DNA of 64,000 nt from Edwardsiella ictaluri ATCC 33202 (GCF_000264785.1 NZ_AFJI01000081.1:1-64000); one strand, 5' to 3'. Shown: positions 1 through 8,897, counted from the stretch's first letter. Program-made: numbers and translations. Notes: generated by a model not told the origin, from the letters alone.

Positions 1-90
1 CTACAGGGTCTTTAAGCTAGATGTAATCTGACAGATACCTGTATAAATAACCGGTAACTGTCAGATCAGGTCTGAGCTAATACACATTAG

Positions 91-130
91 TTAATAACAG
101 TTAATAACAGTTAATAGCCGTTAATAATTG
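91..130. repeat. Four tandem decamers at the 3' end of the effector gene
   Basis: Four consecutive 10-bp units read TTAATAACAG, TTAATAACAG, TTAATAGCCG and TTAATAATTG. The first two are identical and the last two are diverged. On the minus strand each unit carries stop triplets, and the stop codon of the pentapeptide-repeat gene (111-113) lies in the third unit. The array therefore forms the gene end and its immediate 3' flank. Replication slippage is the likely origin. No function is known. Confidence 0.75.
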
Positions 131-1427
131 TCGGTTTGTTATCTGAGTTGTAGTGATAAACCTTGTAACACTTCACGCTATCCAATCTCATGCCATACAC
201 ATCGCTTGCGAATTCCTTTTCACCGACTGAACTGATTTCTTTATGTATGAAATCTACATTTGACAATTCCGCCCCAGTCATATTGCAATGAGATAACTCA
301 CAATCGCGAAACTGACACTGTCGTATTCCCGAACCAGTGAGATCGGCATCGGTAAAATCGGACTTGTGAAACGTGGAATCATTGATGCTGGCATACGTCA
401 GTTTCGCGCCACTCAGGTCCACCCCTGAGCCGATATTATCCACCACGATACTCTGCAGCGTAGCCCCGGACAGGTTCGCCTCATTCAGCTTCGTACGGTT
501 CAAATTCACGTTGGTCAAGGCCGCACGACTCAGGTCCGCGCTGGTCATATCCGCCGCCTCCAGATTCGTTTCATCCATAGTGGCCCCGGCCAGAGTCGCC
601 TTGCTCAACTTCGCGCCCTCCAGGTCCGTCTGGCTGAGATTTGCACCCTTTGCGCACATCCGCACCGCTTCTACTTCAATCATTATCGCCTCGCTCAAAT
701 CTGCGCCGGTCAGATCCGCGTCATTCAACTTCGCCTGACGCAGAATCGCTGAACTTAGATTTACGTTCTTCAGCACCGCCTGATTCAGCGTCGCATTGCT
801 TAAATCCGCGTTATCCATATCTGCCTGATTCAGAGTCGCATTGTTCAGACTCGCACCGCTCAGCTTCGCGAAGCTCAGCTGCGCGCCGGTCAGATCCGCA
901 TGGTCCAGCGTTGCTCCGCTCAGGTTCGCGAAGCTCAGCTGCGCGCCGGTCAGATTCGCATGGTCCAGCTTCGCTCCGCTCAGATCCACATACCCAAGTT
1001 TTCCATTTTGTAGCGAAATGTCGGTCAAGTCCGCGCCGGATAAATTCAGACCCTCAAAGAAATCATCTTTAGTAAGGGTGATGAAATTCTCCTCCCCATC
1101 AATATCTATATTGAATTTGATACAATTGTCCACGACATCGTATTTTTTGGTAAATCTATCACTATGCGCGCTTCCAACGAGTTCTTGTAGCTGATCAAAA
1201 GCCTCACATCTTGCCTTATTGCTTTGGTTGTGATCTTGATTCATCACGATGAAAAGCTGCTCCATGGCTTCCGTTTTTTTGGTATTACAACACCAGTCAA
1301 GAACTTTATTCACAATACGGTTAAATCTGCTGCCAATATGGCCTATGTCTGTAGCATTTTTAACCAGTGAAATATCATTACGACTAAGATTTCTGGAGAA
1401 TAAGCCAGAATGTGGTAAGGGAAGCAT
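111..1427 (-). CDS. Pentapeptide-repeat protein, candidate SPI-2-type type III secreted effector
   Basis: A 438-residue protein in two parts. Residues about 30-120 resemble, by eye and from memory, the N-terminal secretion/translocation domain of Salmonella SPI-2 effectors such as SifA and SseJ. Shared features are an aromatic-rich segment (KVLDWCCNT in place of WEKIxxFF), then FDQLQEL, DRF and an EN near residue 115. Residues about 127-388 are roughly fifty A(D/N)LxX pentapeptide repeats, predicted to fold as a right-handed beta helix, as in PipB and PipB2. A 50-residue non-repeat tail follows. No Sec signal is seen. A TTG 12 bases upstream is in frame, but the ATG at 1427 has GAGG six bases before it and is preferred. 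The coding DNA of the N-terminus is more AT-rich than nearby housekeeping genes, consistent with transfer. Effector function is inferred; a generic pentapeptide protein is the alternative. Confidence 0.7.
   Translation of the reverse strand: MLPLPHSGLFSRNLSRNDISLVKNATDIGHIGSRFNRIVNKVLDWCCNTKKTEAMEQLFIVMNQDHNQSNKARCEAFDQLQELVGSAHSDRFTKKYDVVDNCIKFNIDIDGEENFITLTKDDFFEGLNLSGADLTDISLQNGKLGYVDLSGAKLDHANLTGAQLSFANLSGATLDHADLTGAQLSFAKLSGASLNNATLNQADMDNADLSNATLNQAVLKNVNLSSAILRQAKLNDADLTGADLSEAIMIEVEAVRMCAKGANLSQTDLEGAKLSKATLAGATMDETNLEAADMTSADLSRAALTNVNLNRTKLNEANLSGATLQSIVVDNIGSGVDLSGAKLTYASINDSTFHKSDFTDADLTGSGIRQCQFRDCELSHCNMTGAELSNVDFIHKEISSVGEKEFASDVYGMRLDSVKCYKVYHYNSDNKPTIINGY
853..972 (-). repeat. 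60-bp tandem duplication inside the pentapeptide-repeat gene
   Basis: Bases 853-912 and 913-972 are near-identical 60-bp units, differing at only a few positions. Each encodes 20 residues, that is four pentapeptides beginning LDHA(N/D)LTGAQL. The unit length is a multiple of three and of the 15-nt pentapeptide codon block, so copy number can change without breaking the frame or the helix register. This is a recent in-frame expansion. Confidence 0.8.
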
Positions 1428-1439
1428 ATTTAACCTCAA

Positions 1440-1963
1440 TTAAGTCTGCTTGGCATGTTACCGGTATTACTCAGGAAAGGTGCGATCGAGTAGGCCATAC
1501 CTCATTATGAGTAAAATGCCTGAATTCTAAACGCACGCATATCTAAATTCTTTAGTTTTTTGTCTAAAACGAGGATTTTTGGGGCATTGTCAGGTTGTTT
1601 ACACTGGCGCTAATGCCTCCGATTGGTTGAGGGAGTGTAATGAGTTCTTTTGAGGCTCCGCGCTTCATGGTATCTATCACCAAGCGCCTTTGAGGCATCG
1701 CACTATAATTAGGGTGAGGCGTGGATGTTTTATCGAGACGCGCCATCTCAACCAATCGAAGGTATTATCCAGAAGCTGAGCTTTGAGGGACGGCATCTTT
1801 TTGACTCACTGAACAAGTCTGCAGTCAAACGCAGCGCGGCAGTTGTATTCTAACATGGCGGTTCATCTGATCTCAGAATACATGCTCTGAGGTGTCCGGA
1901 ATCGATGTACAGGCTCGCAATCCGGAATCAGCATGCATTTTAAACCGGGATAGCTGTTCATTT
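1440..1963. other. Intergenic stretch with no recognisable gene
   Basis: About 520 bases with no convincing ORF on either strand. The longest open frames are around 60 codons, have no ribosome site and show no family resemblance. Two copies of TCCGGAATC lie around 1896-1928, and a 7-bp stem (GTTCATT/AATGAAC) lies near 1957-1973, next to the end of the decayed channel gene. The part nearest 1440 should hold the effector promoter. An EsrB/SsrB-type binding site could be expected there but I cannot define one. Confidence 0.5.
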
Positions 1964-3170
1964 TCAATGAACCTGTACCGCCTCTTTTGGCTGCATAACA
2001 AAATGTGGAGGCATAATTTGGACGTCAATGCAGTTAAACTTATCCAGAATGTGCCCGTGCAGTGCACTTTTTACCTGCGCCGACGTCTCTCCTGCGGCAA
2101 TCTCTTTCCGTAGCTCATAGCTGACATACCTGTGTCTTGCATTCATTCTGACGGATCACGGGTGCTACGCCGTTCTGTCTCATCTTGGTTTGCGGCAACG
2201 CCAGCAGTAGCATGGCATGAACCTGACGCCAGGGCATATCATAGCTGATGGTGACGCCGGTATTGATAATGATCCCGCTGGGAGCGGTGTGGGTGCTGGG
2301 ATTGACAATATTGCTACTGGCGAGGAGGGCGTTGGGGACGCGTGGTATCAAAGCCTTCGCGGCTTTTCGGCTTGGTAGTCAGTATCTCAATATCATCAAT
2401 AACGCTCTCATCCCCCTATGCGAACATAATCCCCTGGTGTAAGACGAGTGACGAGATCTGGATCAGGCCGCTCATGGCAAGGCTGACCAGACCCGCTGAG
2501 TCCTGCGTGATCATCAGTCCCAAAAAGACGCTGACGCTCTTAAACACCCGGGTATTGGCGCAAGGGAAGAAGGGATAGGGCATCGACAGAGCAAACATCC
2601 AGATAATGACGCTGAGTTGGCGGCGAGTGGTCTTGATGGTATCCGGGTAGAACCCCGGCAGCCTGAGGCGTCCGCTCTCCACCTGGCGGAACAGCAGGCG
2701 CAATGGGCGTTGGATCAGCAGCGCGATCGAGGTAGGGCTCAGCAGATCCGGAGACGCGGCGATCAGATCCTGCAACAGTTGCGCCGCGCCTGTCAGGTTA
2801 TCGCGATGAAGTGAGTAGCTCCAATAGCGCGTGGGGGGAAGCCGCTTTAAGACCTATACCAGCCAGGTATAGCCAGCGATAGGCCGGTATGCGACGCTCA
2901 AGGTTGCCAATGTAGGTGATAAGGGAGCCTGCATGATAAGAATATCGGCATGGCGGCGGATCTGTTTTTGCAATCGCTGCGCCAGCCACAGCGTGCTGTA
3001 TTGCCGGTGAGACGCACGCCGGATAGCGCGTCGGATGTTGCCCGATCAACGCTCCGCGCAGGTTTCCCGTTGCTTTATACGCTCGGCCACCTGATCCAAC
3101 GGCAGGATAACGCGCAGGAGACGAACCATCGCATCTATCTCGGTGATGTACAGAGACTATTGAGTATAAG
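1964..3170 (-). pseudogene. Decayed MscS-family mechanosensitive channel gene
   Basis: Translating the minus strand in several frames recovers successive pieces of one MscS-family protein. A segment at about 2780-2420 contains LPGFYPDTIKTTRR and VFLGLMITQDSAGLV, the pore-helix region. At about 2400-2345 comes EILTTKPKSREGF, followed at 2350-2210 by VPNALLASSNIVNPS and SYDMPWRQVHAMLL, the beta domain. At 2146-1966 comes VQIMPPHFVMQPKEAVQV, the C-terminal alpha/beta domain. The pieces are collinear but separated by frameshifts, and the N-terminal part (about 3170-2800) is recognisable only as fragments such as AMVRLLRVILPLDQVAERI. A functional channel cannot be made. Which MscS paralogue it was is unclear. 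The limits are approximate. Confidence 0.75.
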
Positions 3171-3205
3171 CACAGTCTGTGTGTGTAAAGCGAGTGGCGA
3201 GAGAG

Positions 3206-3230
3206 AAAAAGGCCTCCAGGACGGGAGGCC
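3206..3230 (-). terminator. Rho-independent terminator of pssA
   Basis: On the minus strand GGCCTCC, a six-base loop and GGAGGCC are followed by TTTTT. The structure starts 12 bases after the pssA stop codon. Confidence 0.8.
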
Positions 3231-3242
3231 ATGAGACAGTCG

Positions 3243-4598
3243 TTACAGAATGCGGCTGATCAGGCGATCGACGCGAATGCGACGCAGGCGGCGGATCAGC
3301 TTGCGCACTTTCAGCGGATATTGCTGAATGGTTTCCAGATCCTCATAGCTACGTACGACTTGGGTATGACGGCGGATACACTCCAGTTCGTGCTGGCGCT
3401 GATGCTGGATTTCGCCCTGCGGATCGTGGATTAAAATCGCATTCTCCAAATCCAGGCGCCAGGCGCGCGGATTGAGATTGTTGCCGGTGATCAGCTGCCA
3501 ACGATCGTCTACCCACATGCCTTTCAGATGATAGGTATTATCATCATCGCGCCACAGACGTACGGTCAACTGCCCGTTATCAAGGTAGGGCTGGAGCCGA
3601 CTGATAAAGCGACGCAGGTTGATTTCATACAGATAGGGTAATGCACCGATGATCTTGAATGGCTCCTCTTCCGGAATAAAGAAGTCATTGGCCTTCTTGT
3701 CTCCGACGATGATTTCAACCTGTTTTCCCTGGCGCAGCAGGAAGATGATATCGCGTACCAGCGGGGTTGGCAGGTTGAAATAGGGAGTACACAGTGTGAG
3801 CGTCCGCTCGGTGCAGCAGATAAGGTGATGAATGGTCTTATTCAGGATATTCTGTTTACCCAGACCGGCTAATGGCGTCACCGCCAGCTCTTCGTTCCCA
3901 GCCTCTGCTGGCACCTGATAGCTGCTATCGCGCAGTGCATGGCGGAACTGGCGGGTTTCATTACGGATTTCAGGGCTTTTGGGACGATCGCAGCGGTCCA
4001 GGCGCTGCACCGCGGGGTTGCCCAGCAAGGTTGACTGAACAAATTGACACATGACTGCAGCCAGGCGCGGATTCCGGATAAAGTGGTAACGATCGTAGCG
4101 GTACTTGTCATGACGGTGCAGGTAGACATCGTTCAGGCTGGCGCCGCTGTAGATCACCCGATCGTCAATGACAAAACCTTTTAGGTGCAGTACTCCCAGG
4201 GCCTCGCGCGTGTTGACCGGCACGCCATAGATCGGCACGATAACATCTGGGTATTCGTTGGTCATCCGGCAGTACCAGTCGGCATTGGTGTTACTGGCCT
4301 CTGCGCCGATGCGGCCGCGCTGTGCCCGATGCCAATCGACCAGAACGAAAATCTCCAGCTGCGGACGCTGTCGTTTAGCCTGATAGAGCGCATTTAACAC
4401 ATCCCGACCACCATCGTCATTTTCCAGGTACAGCGCCACCAGATAGATCCGCTGAGTTGCCTGGCCGATGGCCTCTAGCAGCGCCTGACGGAATGCCGCC
4501 GGCGAAAACAGCGTCTCTACCTCGCCGACCTGTTGTGGGAGTTTGGGCAGTTGAGCAAGGTGTTGTTGATGTTTGGCTCGCTTAAATTTGGACAACAT
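3243..4598 (-). CDS. pssA: CDP-diacylglycerol--serine O-phosphatidyltransferase
   Basis: Makes phosphatidylserine from CDP-diacylglycerol and L-serine, the first step to phosphatidylethanolamine. It is a peripheral enzyme that associates with the inner membrane and ribosomes. The 451 residues match the E. coli length. Two phospholipase-D HxKxxxxD motifs are visible: HLKGFVIDD at about residue 138 and HLKGMWVDD at about 357, each followed by SGASLN or TGNNLN. The C-terminus is strongly basic (KLIRRLRRIRVDRL), as in the family. An in-frame GTG lies one codon upstream; the ATG at 4598 gives the family start MLSKF. The gene lies downstream of pat in the same direction, with a 130-base gap, and ends at a strong terminator. 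Confidence 0.97.
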   Translation of the reverse strand: MLSKFKRAKHQQHLAQLPKLPQQVGEVETLFSPAAFRQALLEAIGQATQRIYLVALYLENDDGGRDVLNALYQAKRQRPQLEIFVLVDWHRAQRGRIGAEASNTNADWYCRMTNEYPDVIVPIYGVPVNTREALGVLHLKGFVIDDRVIYSGASLNDVYLHRHDKYRYDRYHFIRNPRLAAVMCQFVQSTLLGNPAVQRLDRCDRPKSPEIRNETRQFRHALRDSSYQVPAEAGNEELAVTPLAGLGKQNILNKTIHHLICCTERTLTLCTPYFNLPTPLVRDIIFLLRQGKQVEIIVGDKKANDFFIPEEEPFKIIGALPYLYEINLRRFISRLQPYLDNGQLTVRLWRDDDNTYHLKGMWVDDRWQLITGNNLNPRAWRLDLENAILIHDPQGEIQHQRQHELECIRRHTQVVRSYEDLETIQQYPLKVRKLIRRLRRIRVDRLISRIL

Positions 4599-4659
4599 CA
4601 CAGTGCGCTTCTTCTCTTGTCGTAGTGCAGCGCGGGCGGTTGCACACGCTCAGTTTAAC

Positions 4660-4700
4660 CAACGGGATCGGACGATAATAACACTAGTTTTATCCCGTTG
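4660..4700. other. Inverted repeat between pat and pssA
   Basis: CAACGGGAT at 4660-4668 is complementary to ATCCCGTTG at 4692-4700, a perfect 9-bp stem with a 23-base AT-rich loop. It lies between the pat stop and the pssA start. It could be a weak terminator or attenuator for read-through from pat, or an operator. No T-tract follows on the minus strand. Confidence 0.4.
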
Positions 4701-4732
4701 CGTATGTTTTGCCACGATTTGTCGAAATTGTC

Positions 4733-7405
4733 TCAGCATTTTTCGCTGCTTGGTCGCACGTTGTCCGACAGCGATAGTGAAAGATTGACTATCCCGTCCT
4801 CCAGTAGAACTTCCACCTGAAAGCCTACTTTACGCGCCAGCGCGATCATGCCGCGGTTGGTTGGCATGGTGATGCCCAGCAGATGCCTTAACTGGCGCTG
4901 ACGCGCATAGCGGATCAGTTTATCCAGCAGGATAGAGCCTAATCCCAGGCCGTGATGATCGCTGCGCACCAGCACGGCAAACTCTGCGTTGGTGTTATCG
5001 GGGTCGATCAGCGCGCGGGTGACGCCGAGGATCTCCTCGCCCTGCGGCGTGGACTGTACCGCGACGAATGCCATCTCCCGCTCGTAGTCGATTTGGGTCA
5101 TCTTGGCGAGATCTTCATGGGTAAACTCATTGATCTCACTGAAGTAACGATAGTAAAGGTCCTCTTTGCTGACGCGTTGGATAAATTGCTGAAGCAGGGG
5201 CTCATCCTCCGGGAGGATCGGGCGCAGCAGGGCGTCGTCGCCGTTTTTGAGCCGGATGGACTCCTTAAGCTGGTGCGGATAAGGGCAGATGGCAAGCCGG
5301 GTTGGCGCCGCATGTCGCTCGAGCAGCTGCAGTGAGACATCCAGGAGGGTGAAGGTGCTCCCGCAGGCAAGCAGTGGATGGATCTCCAGACGCTGGATCG
5401 TCGGACAGTCGACGATCAGGTGGGATACCTGCACCAGAACCTGACTGAGCCCGGCGATATCCAGATCGGCCAGCGGCGCACGCCGCCGAATCTGACCGCG
5501 CTTTTGCGCCTGGACTATCAGGTAACGGGCCAGATTCATATTCAGCGGGGGGAGTGCCGCCGCGGCATCCCGCTGGGCATCCCACTCGGCGCCGCCTTCA
5601 CCCAGCAAAATCAGCGGGCCGAAGACGGCGTCGTTCTCCACGCAGATACGCAGTTCCTGTGCCCCAATACGGTTGGCCGTACTCTGAACCAGCAGCCCTA
5701 AAATCCGTGCATGGGGATAGGCCTGACGGGCCCGGTCGAAGATCGCATTGGCAGCCTGCTCGACTTCACGCGCGTTGCGCAGATAGAGCATGACGCCCTG
5801 AACATCCGAGTTATGGGCAATATCGGGGGAGCGCAGCTTGAGGGCGACGGGATAACCGATGCGCTCGGCGATATGCACCGCTTCGGTACTGTCGTTGGCT
5901 ATCCAGCCCGGCAGGGTATCCAGGCCATAGCAGGCCAGAATATCGCGCACCTCATGGGTATCGAGGCGGGTGACACCGTCGGTCTGCGCCTGTGCCAGCA
6001 GACGATGGGCCAGCGCGGTATTGGCCGGCAGACTGGCAGGCAGGGCCGGGGTCTCCATCAGCTGCCGCTGGTTGCGCCGGTATTCAACCATGTGCATGAA
6101 GGCGGTGACTGCCCCTTCGGGGGTGCGATAGGTCGGAATGCCCGCCTCGTTGAAGAGGCGGCGGGCTTCTTGGGATGTGTTCTCACCGCTCCAGTTGGTC
6201 ATCAGCGTTACATGGCGGGCTCGCGGGTGCGCGCTCAGCGTTTCGATCAGCGCGCGGGCGGTTTCGGTTGCCGGCGCTGTCGCGCTCGGTGCGTGCTGGA
6301 TCAGCAACGCATCGTAACAGCGGCTGTCGAGCAGACACTGCAGCGTAGCCTGGTAACGGGCCGGCGTGGCATCATCGCGCAGATCGATCGGGCCCTGTAG
6401 GTAGGTTTCTACCGGCAGCACCGCGCACAGCGTGCTGTACAGCACATCATCGCATGAGGCGGGATGGCCACCGCGGCGTTGCAGCTCATCCAGCGCCATG
6501 GCGAGCGGGGCGGCACCGTTACCGACGATCAGCAGCCGCTCTCCGCGCAGGGGATGCATATGGCTGAGTGTTTCTACCGCAGAAAACAGTTCGTGGGTAT
6601 TTTGCACCCGCAGCAGCCCGGCGCGCTGAATGGCGGCATCGTAGGCGATATCTAGCCCCGCAGCCTCGCCCAGCACATGTCGCGCCTGCGGACTACGTCC
6701 GCTTTTAATCACCAGGATCGGTTTATTGCGCGCCGCGCTGCGTGCGGCAGACAGGAAACGCCGCGCATCATGCAGGTGTTCGAGATAGAGCAGGATCGCA
6801 CTGGTTTTGGCATCCCGCGCCAGATAATCCAGCAGATCGTCGACGTCAGTGTCCAGGCTATCGCCTAATGCTACAAACAGAGAGAAGCCGATCTCACGTT
6901 GGCGAGCCCAGTCGAGAATGGTGTTGGATACCGCCGCTGACTGGGAGATAAAGGCCAGGCGCCCCGGAAGGATCGGCACCGGGGAGAAGCTGGCATTGAG
7001 TTTTTGCCACGGCGCCAGCAGTCCCAGGCTGTTTGGCCCCAGCAGCCGTACGCCGTGGCGTAAGGCGAGGCTACGCAGCGCATCGGCCTGTGAGGCTGGA
7101 GAGGAGATTACAATGGCGGCTCGACAGCCTTTCGCCCCCAGCTCGGCGATCAGGACCGGGGTTCGTTGGGCATTGGTGCACAGGATGGCCAAATCCGGCA
7201 CACAGGGTAGGTCGGTGATCGACGGATAGGCCAGTACGCCGCAGACGGCCTGATAGCGCGGCGTCACCGGCATTATCGGGCCGGGGAATCCCCCGTTTAG
7301 CAGATTCAGCATAACCAGATGGCCGTTGCGTTCCGGCTGATTGGAGGCGCCGATGACAGCGATGGATTTGGGGCGTAACAGGGATTCGAGACTGCGTTGA
7401 CTCAT
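4733..7405 (-). CDS. pat: Protein lysine acetyltransferase Pat/YfiQ
   Basis: Acetylates lysines of metabolic enzymes using acetyl-CoA; the best-known target in Salmonella is acetyl-CoA synthetase. The 890 residues match the family's large architecture. An NDP-forming acyl-CoA synthetase-like CoA-binding region begins with KSIAVIGAS at about residue 13. An ATP-grasp-like region follows at about 475-700 (GYPVALKLRSPDIAHNSDV). A C-terminal GNAT domain covers about 735-885, with DHHGLGLGSILLDKLI as the acetyl-CoA pyrophosphate loop. In homologues the synthetase-like part is regulatory rather than catalytic. The start is ATG with GGAGG a few bases upstream. It lies 72 bases after tapT and the two are probably cotranscribed. 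Confidence 0.95.
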   Translation of the reverse strand: MSQRSLESLLRPKSIAVIGASNQPERNGHLVMLNLLNGGFPGPIMPVTPRYQAVCGVLAYPSITDLPCVPDLAILCTNAQRTPVLIAELGAKGCRAAIVISSPASQADALRSLALRHGVRLLGPNSLGLLAPWQKLNASFSPVPILPGRLAFISQSAAVSNTILDWARQREIGFSLFVALGDSLDTDVDDLLDYLARDAKTSAILLYLEHLHDARRFLSAARSAARNKPILVIKSGRSPQARHVLGEAAGLDIAYDAAIQRAGLLRVQNTHELFSAVETLSHMHPLRGERLLIVGNGAAPLAMALDELQRRGGHPASCDDVLYSTLCAVLPVETYLQGPIDLRDDATPARYQATLQCLLDSRCYDALLIQHAPSATAPATETARALIETLSAHPRARHVTLMTNWSGENTSQEARRLFNEAGIPTYRTPEGAVTAFMHMVEYRRNQRQLMETPALPASLPANTALAHRLLAQAQTDGVTRLDTHEVRDILACYGLDTLPGWIANDSTEAVHIAERIGYPVALKLRSPDIAHNSDVQGVMLYLRNAREVEQAANAIFDRARQAYPHARILGLLVQSTANRIGAQELRICVENDAVFGPLILLGEGGAEWDAQRDAAAALPPLNMNLARYLIVQAQKRGQIRRRAPLADLDIAGLSQVLVQVSHLIVDCPTIQRLEIHPLLACGSTFTLLDVSLQLLERHAAPTRLAICPYPHQLKESIRLKNGDDALLRPILPEDEPLLQQFIQRVSKEDLYYRYFSEINEFTHEDLAKMTQIDYEREMAFVAVQSTPQGEEILGVTRALIDPDNTNAEFAVLVRSDHHGLGLGSILLDKLIRYARQRQLRHLLGITMPTNRGMIALARKVGFQVEVLLEDGIVNLSLSLSDNVRPSSEKC

Positions 7406-7477
7406 GCCATCCTCCTGTGCGGTTTGCCCAGCGGCTGATCGCGGCGAAATGGGCGGGATGGCATGATTCTAGAGGCT

Positions 7478-8158
7478 TTATTCCACGGTTGCAGCGACGG
7501 GCACCTGAGGGTGCGATTTACCTAGCAAATATTGCTGACGGAAGTGGTGAAAGTGCTGAAGCAGTCCCTGCGATGCCTGCCGATCGTCCGCCAGTGCCAG
7601 CAGCGCCGCAGCGACTTCGGCGGTACAGTACTGCTCTGGGCGATGGGCCTCCCGCAGAAGATAGCCAGGTGCCTGTGCCATATTGATGGAGAGGACTGGG
7701 AACCTGTCCAGATAGGGGCTTTTGTGGAACATTTTGCGTGCCTCCGGCCAGGTTCCATCCAGCATGATAAACAGCGGGCGGTGCGTATTGTGTCGTACGC
7801 GGGTGACGACGCGCTCTGGCTCTGCGTAGCTTCCTGGAAAGACCACGTACGGCTGGTAGTCGGGATCGTCGAGCAGCTGCAGCAGCTGTGGATCCGGCTG
7901 CGTCCGGGACCAGCTATAGGCCAGTGTTTCCGGCAGTACATCGGCGATCAGGCGCCCGGTATTGCTGGGTTTTAGCGGTTCGGTATCATACATCATCAGG
8001 CAAAAGCGGCTGTGGGCCGGGTAGCTGGTCAGCGTATCACACAGGCAGTGGATCTGCGGCAGCAGGCAGCGCTGTACACGGCAGCCGCGGGCGTGAAATG
8101 GGCGGGTAGACTGGCTCAGACGCGCAGCGCGCAGGCGCAGTACAGCATTGGCGGACAT
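7478..8158 (-). CDS. tapT: tRNA-uridine aminocarboxypropyltransferase (DTW domain)
   Basis: Orthologue of E. coli YfiP/TapT, which transfers the 3-amino-3-carboxypropyl group of S-adenosylmethionine to U47 of tRNAs (acp3U). Visible signatures are a cysteine cluster near residues 25-40 (CRVQRC then HCLC), DTEPLKPSNTGRL at about 58-70, and the family DGTWPEA motif at 134-140. In E. coli the first two cysteines are spaced CxxC; here they read CxxxC because of a small deletion beside the motif, but four cysteines remain. At 226 residues it is a few shorter than E. coli. It is followed in the same direction by pat, an arrangement also found in E. coli. Confidence 0.92.
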   Translation of the reverse strand: MSANAVLRLRAARLSQSTRPFHARGCRVQRCLLPQIHCLCDTLTSYPAHSRFCLMMYDTEPLKPSNTGRLIADVLPETLAYSWSRTQPDPQLLQLLDDPDYQPYVVFPGSYAEPERVVTRVRHNTHRPLFIMLDGTWPEARKMFHKSPYLDRFPVLSINMAQAPGYLLREAHRPEQYCTAEVAAALLALADDRQASQGLLQHFHHFRQQYLLGKSHPQVPVAATVE

Positions 8159-8222
8159 GGTGTTCTCGGGGGATGAGCAAAACCGCTATTTTAAACAAGC
8201 CTCGTCACCGGGTACAGCATCA

Positions 8223-8245
8223 AACGGCCCTGCGCGAGGGCCGTT
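8223..8245 (-). terminator. Hairpin after trxC
   Basis: AACGGCCCT and AGGGCCGTT form a 9-bp stem with a five-base loop, beginning 15 bases past the trxC stop. Only TTTG follows on the minus strand, so termination may be partial and allow read-through into tapT and pat. Confidence 0.55.
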
Positions 8246-8259
8246 GGTTGATCTTGGGA

Positions 8260-8691
8260 TCAGGCCTGCTTGGCCAGCTGCTCATCCAGCCAGGCTTCAA
8301 ACGGCGCCTGGGGCATCGCGCCATTGAGCATATCTATGCGTTGGCCGTTGCGGTATAGCATGATGGTCGGGATGTTGCGAATGCGGAAACGGCTGCTCAG
8401 CGCCGGCTGATCCTCGGTATTCACCTTGATACAGCGTACTTCGCCAGCCCGTGCCGCGGCGACGGCGGCGAAGACGGGGGCGAATCCCTGGCAGGGGCCG
8501 CACCACGGCGCCCAGAAGTCGATCAGCACCGGCAAGTCATCCTGTAACAGTTTATCCAGCGTATCTTCGCTGGCGTTGACGATGGCGCCGTCAAACAGGG
8601 CATGGCTGCAGCGGCCACACTTTGCCTGTTCATTGCGGCGATCGTCGGGAATACGGTTGGTTGCATGACAGGCGGGGCAGACAGTGTTCAT
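8260..8691 (-). CDS. trxC: Thioredoxin 2
   Basis: Cytosolic protein disulphide reductase, oxidative-stress inducible in E. coli. An N-terminal zinc ribbon is formed by C5, C8, C25 and C28, then the thioredoxin fold carries WCGPC at residues 63-67 and the cis-proline segment IPTIMLY. At 143 residues it is about four longer than E. coli TrxC at the C-terminus. AGGATA lies just upstream of the ATG. It is transcribed divergently from yfiF; E. coli shows the same pairing. Confidence 0.96.
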   Translation of the reverse strand: MNTVCPACHATNRIPDDRRNEQAKCGRCSHALFDGAIVNASEDTLDKLLQDDLPVLIDFWAPWCGPCQGFAPVFAAVAAARAGEVRCIKVNTEDQPALSSRFRIRNIPTIMLYRNGQRIDMLNGAMPQAPFEAWLDEQLAKQA

Positions 8692-8897
8692 GATTATCCT
8701 CAGACATAAAACGGCGAAACTACAGTCGGGACATCCTCTGGCGTTTCAGCTAGGTTAAACATTATTGTGCTGTATTATGGGGACCACAATCAGATTTACC
8801 CAATGACTATAATAGATAGCAGCTTTTATGCTTGGCATATGGCAACGCGCACTCACATCAGGTAATCTTCGCGCCTTGCGCGTAGGTGGAGAAAGTA

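Noticed and set aside
641..1072. Ser/Arg/Asp/Pro-rich frame opposite the pentapeptide repeats
   Set aside because: Its periodic composition is simply the complement of the repeat DNA.
1564..1755. 63-codon minus-strand ORF in the unassigned region
   Set aside because: No ribosome site and no recognisable family; too short to support as a gene.
5711..6400. 229-codon open frame opposite pat
   Set aside because: Antisense to a complete Pat protein with conserved domains throughout.
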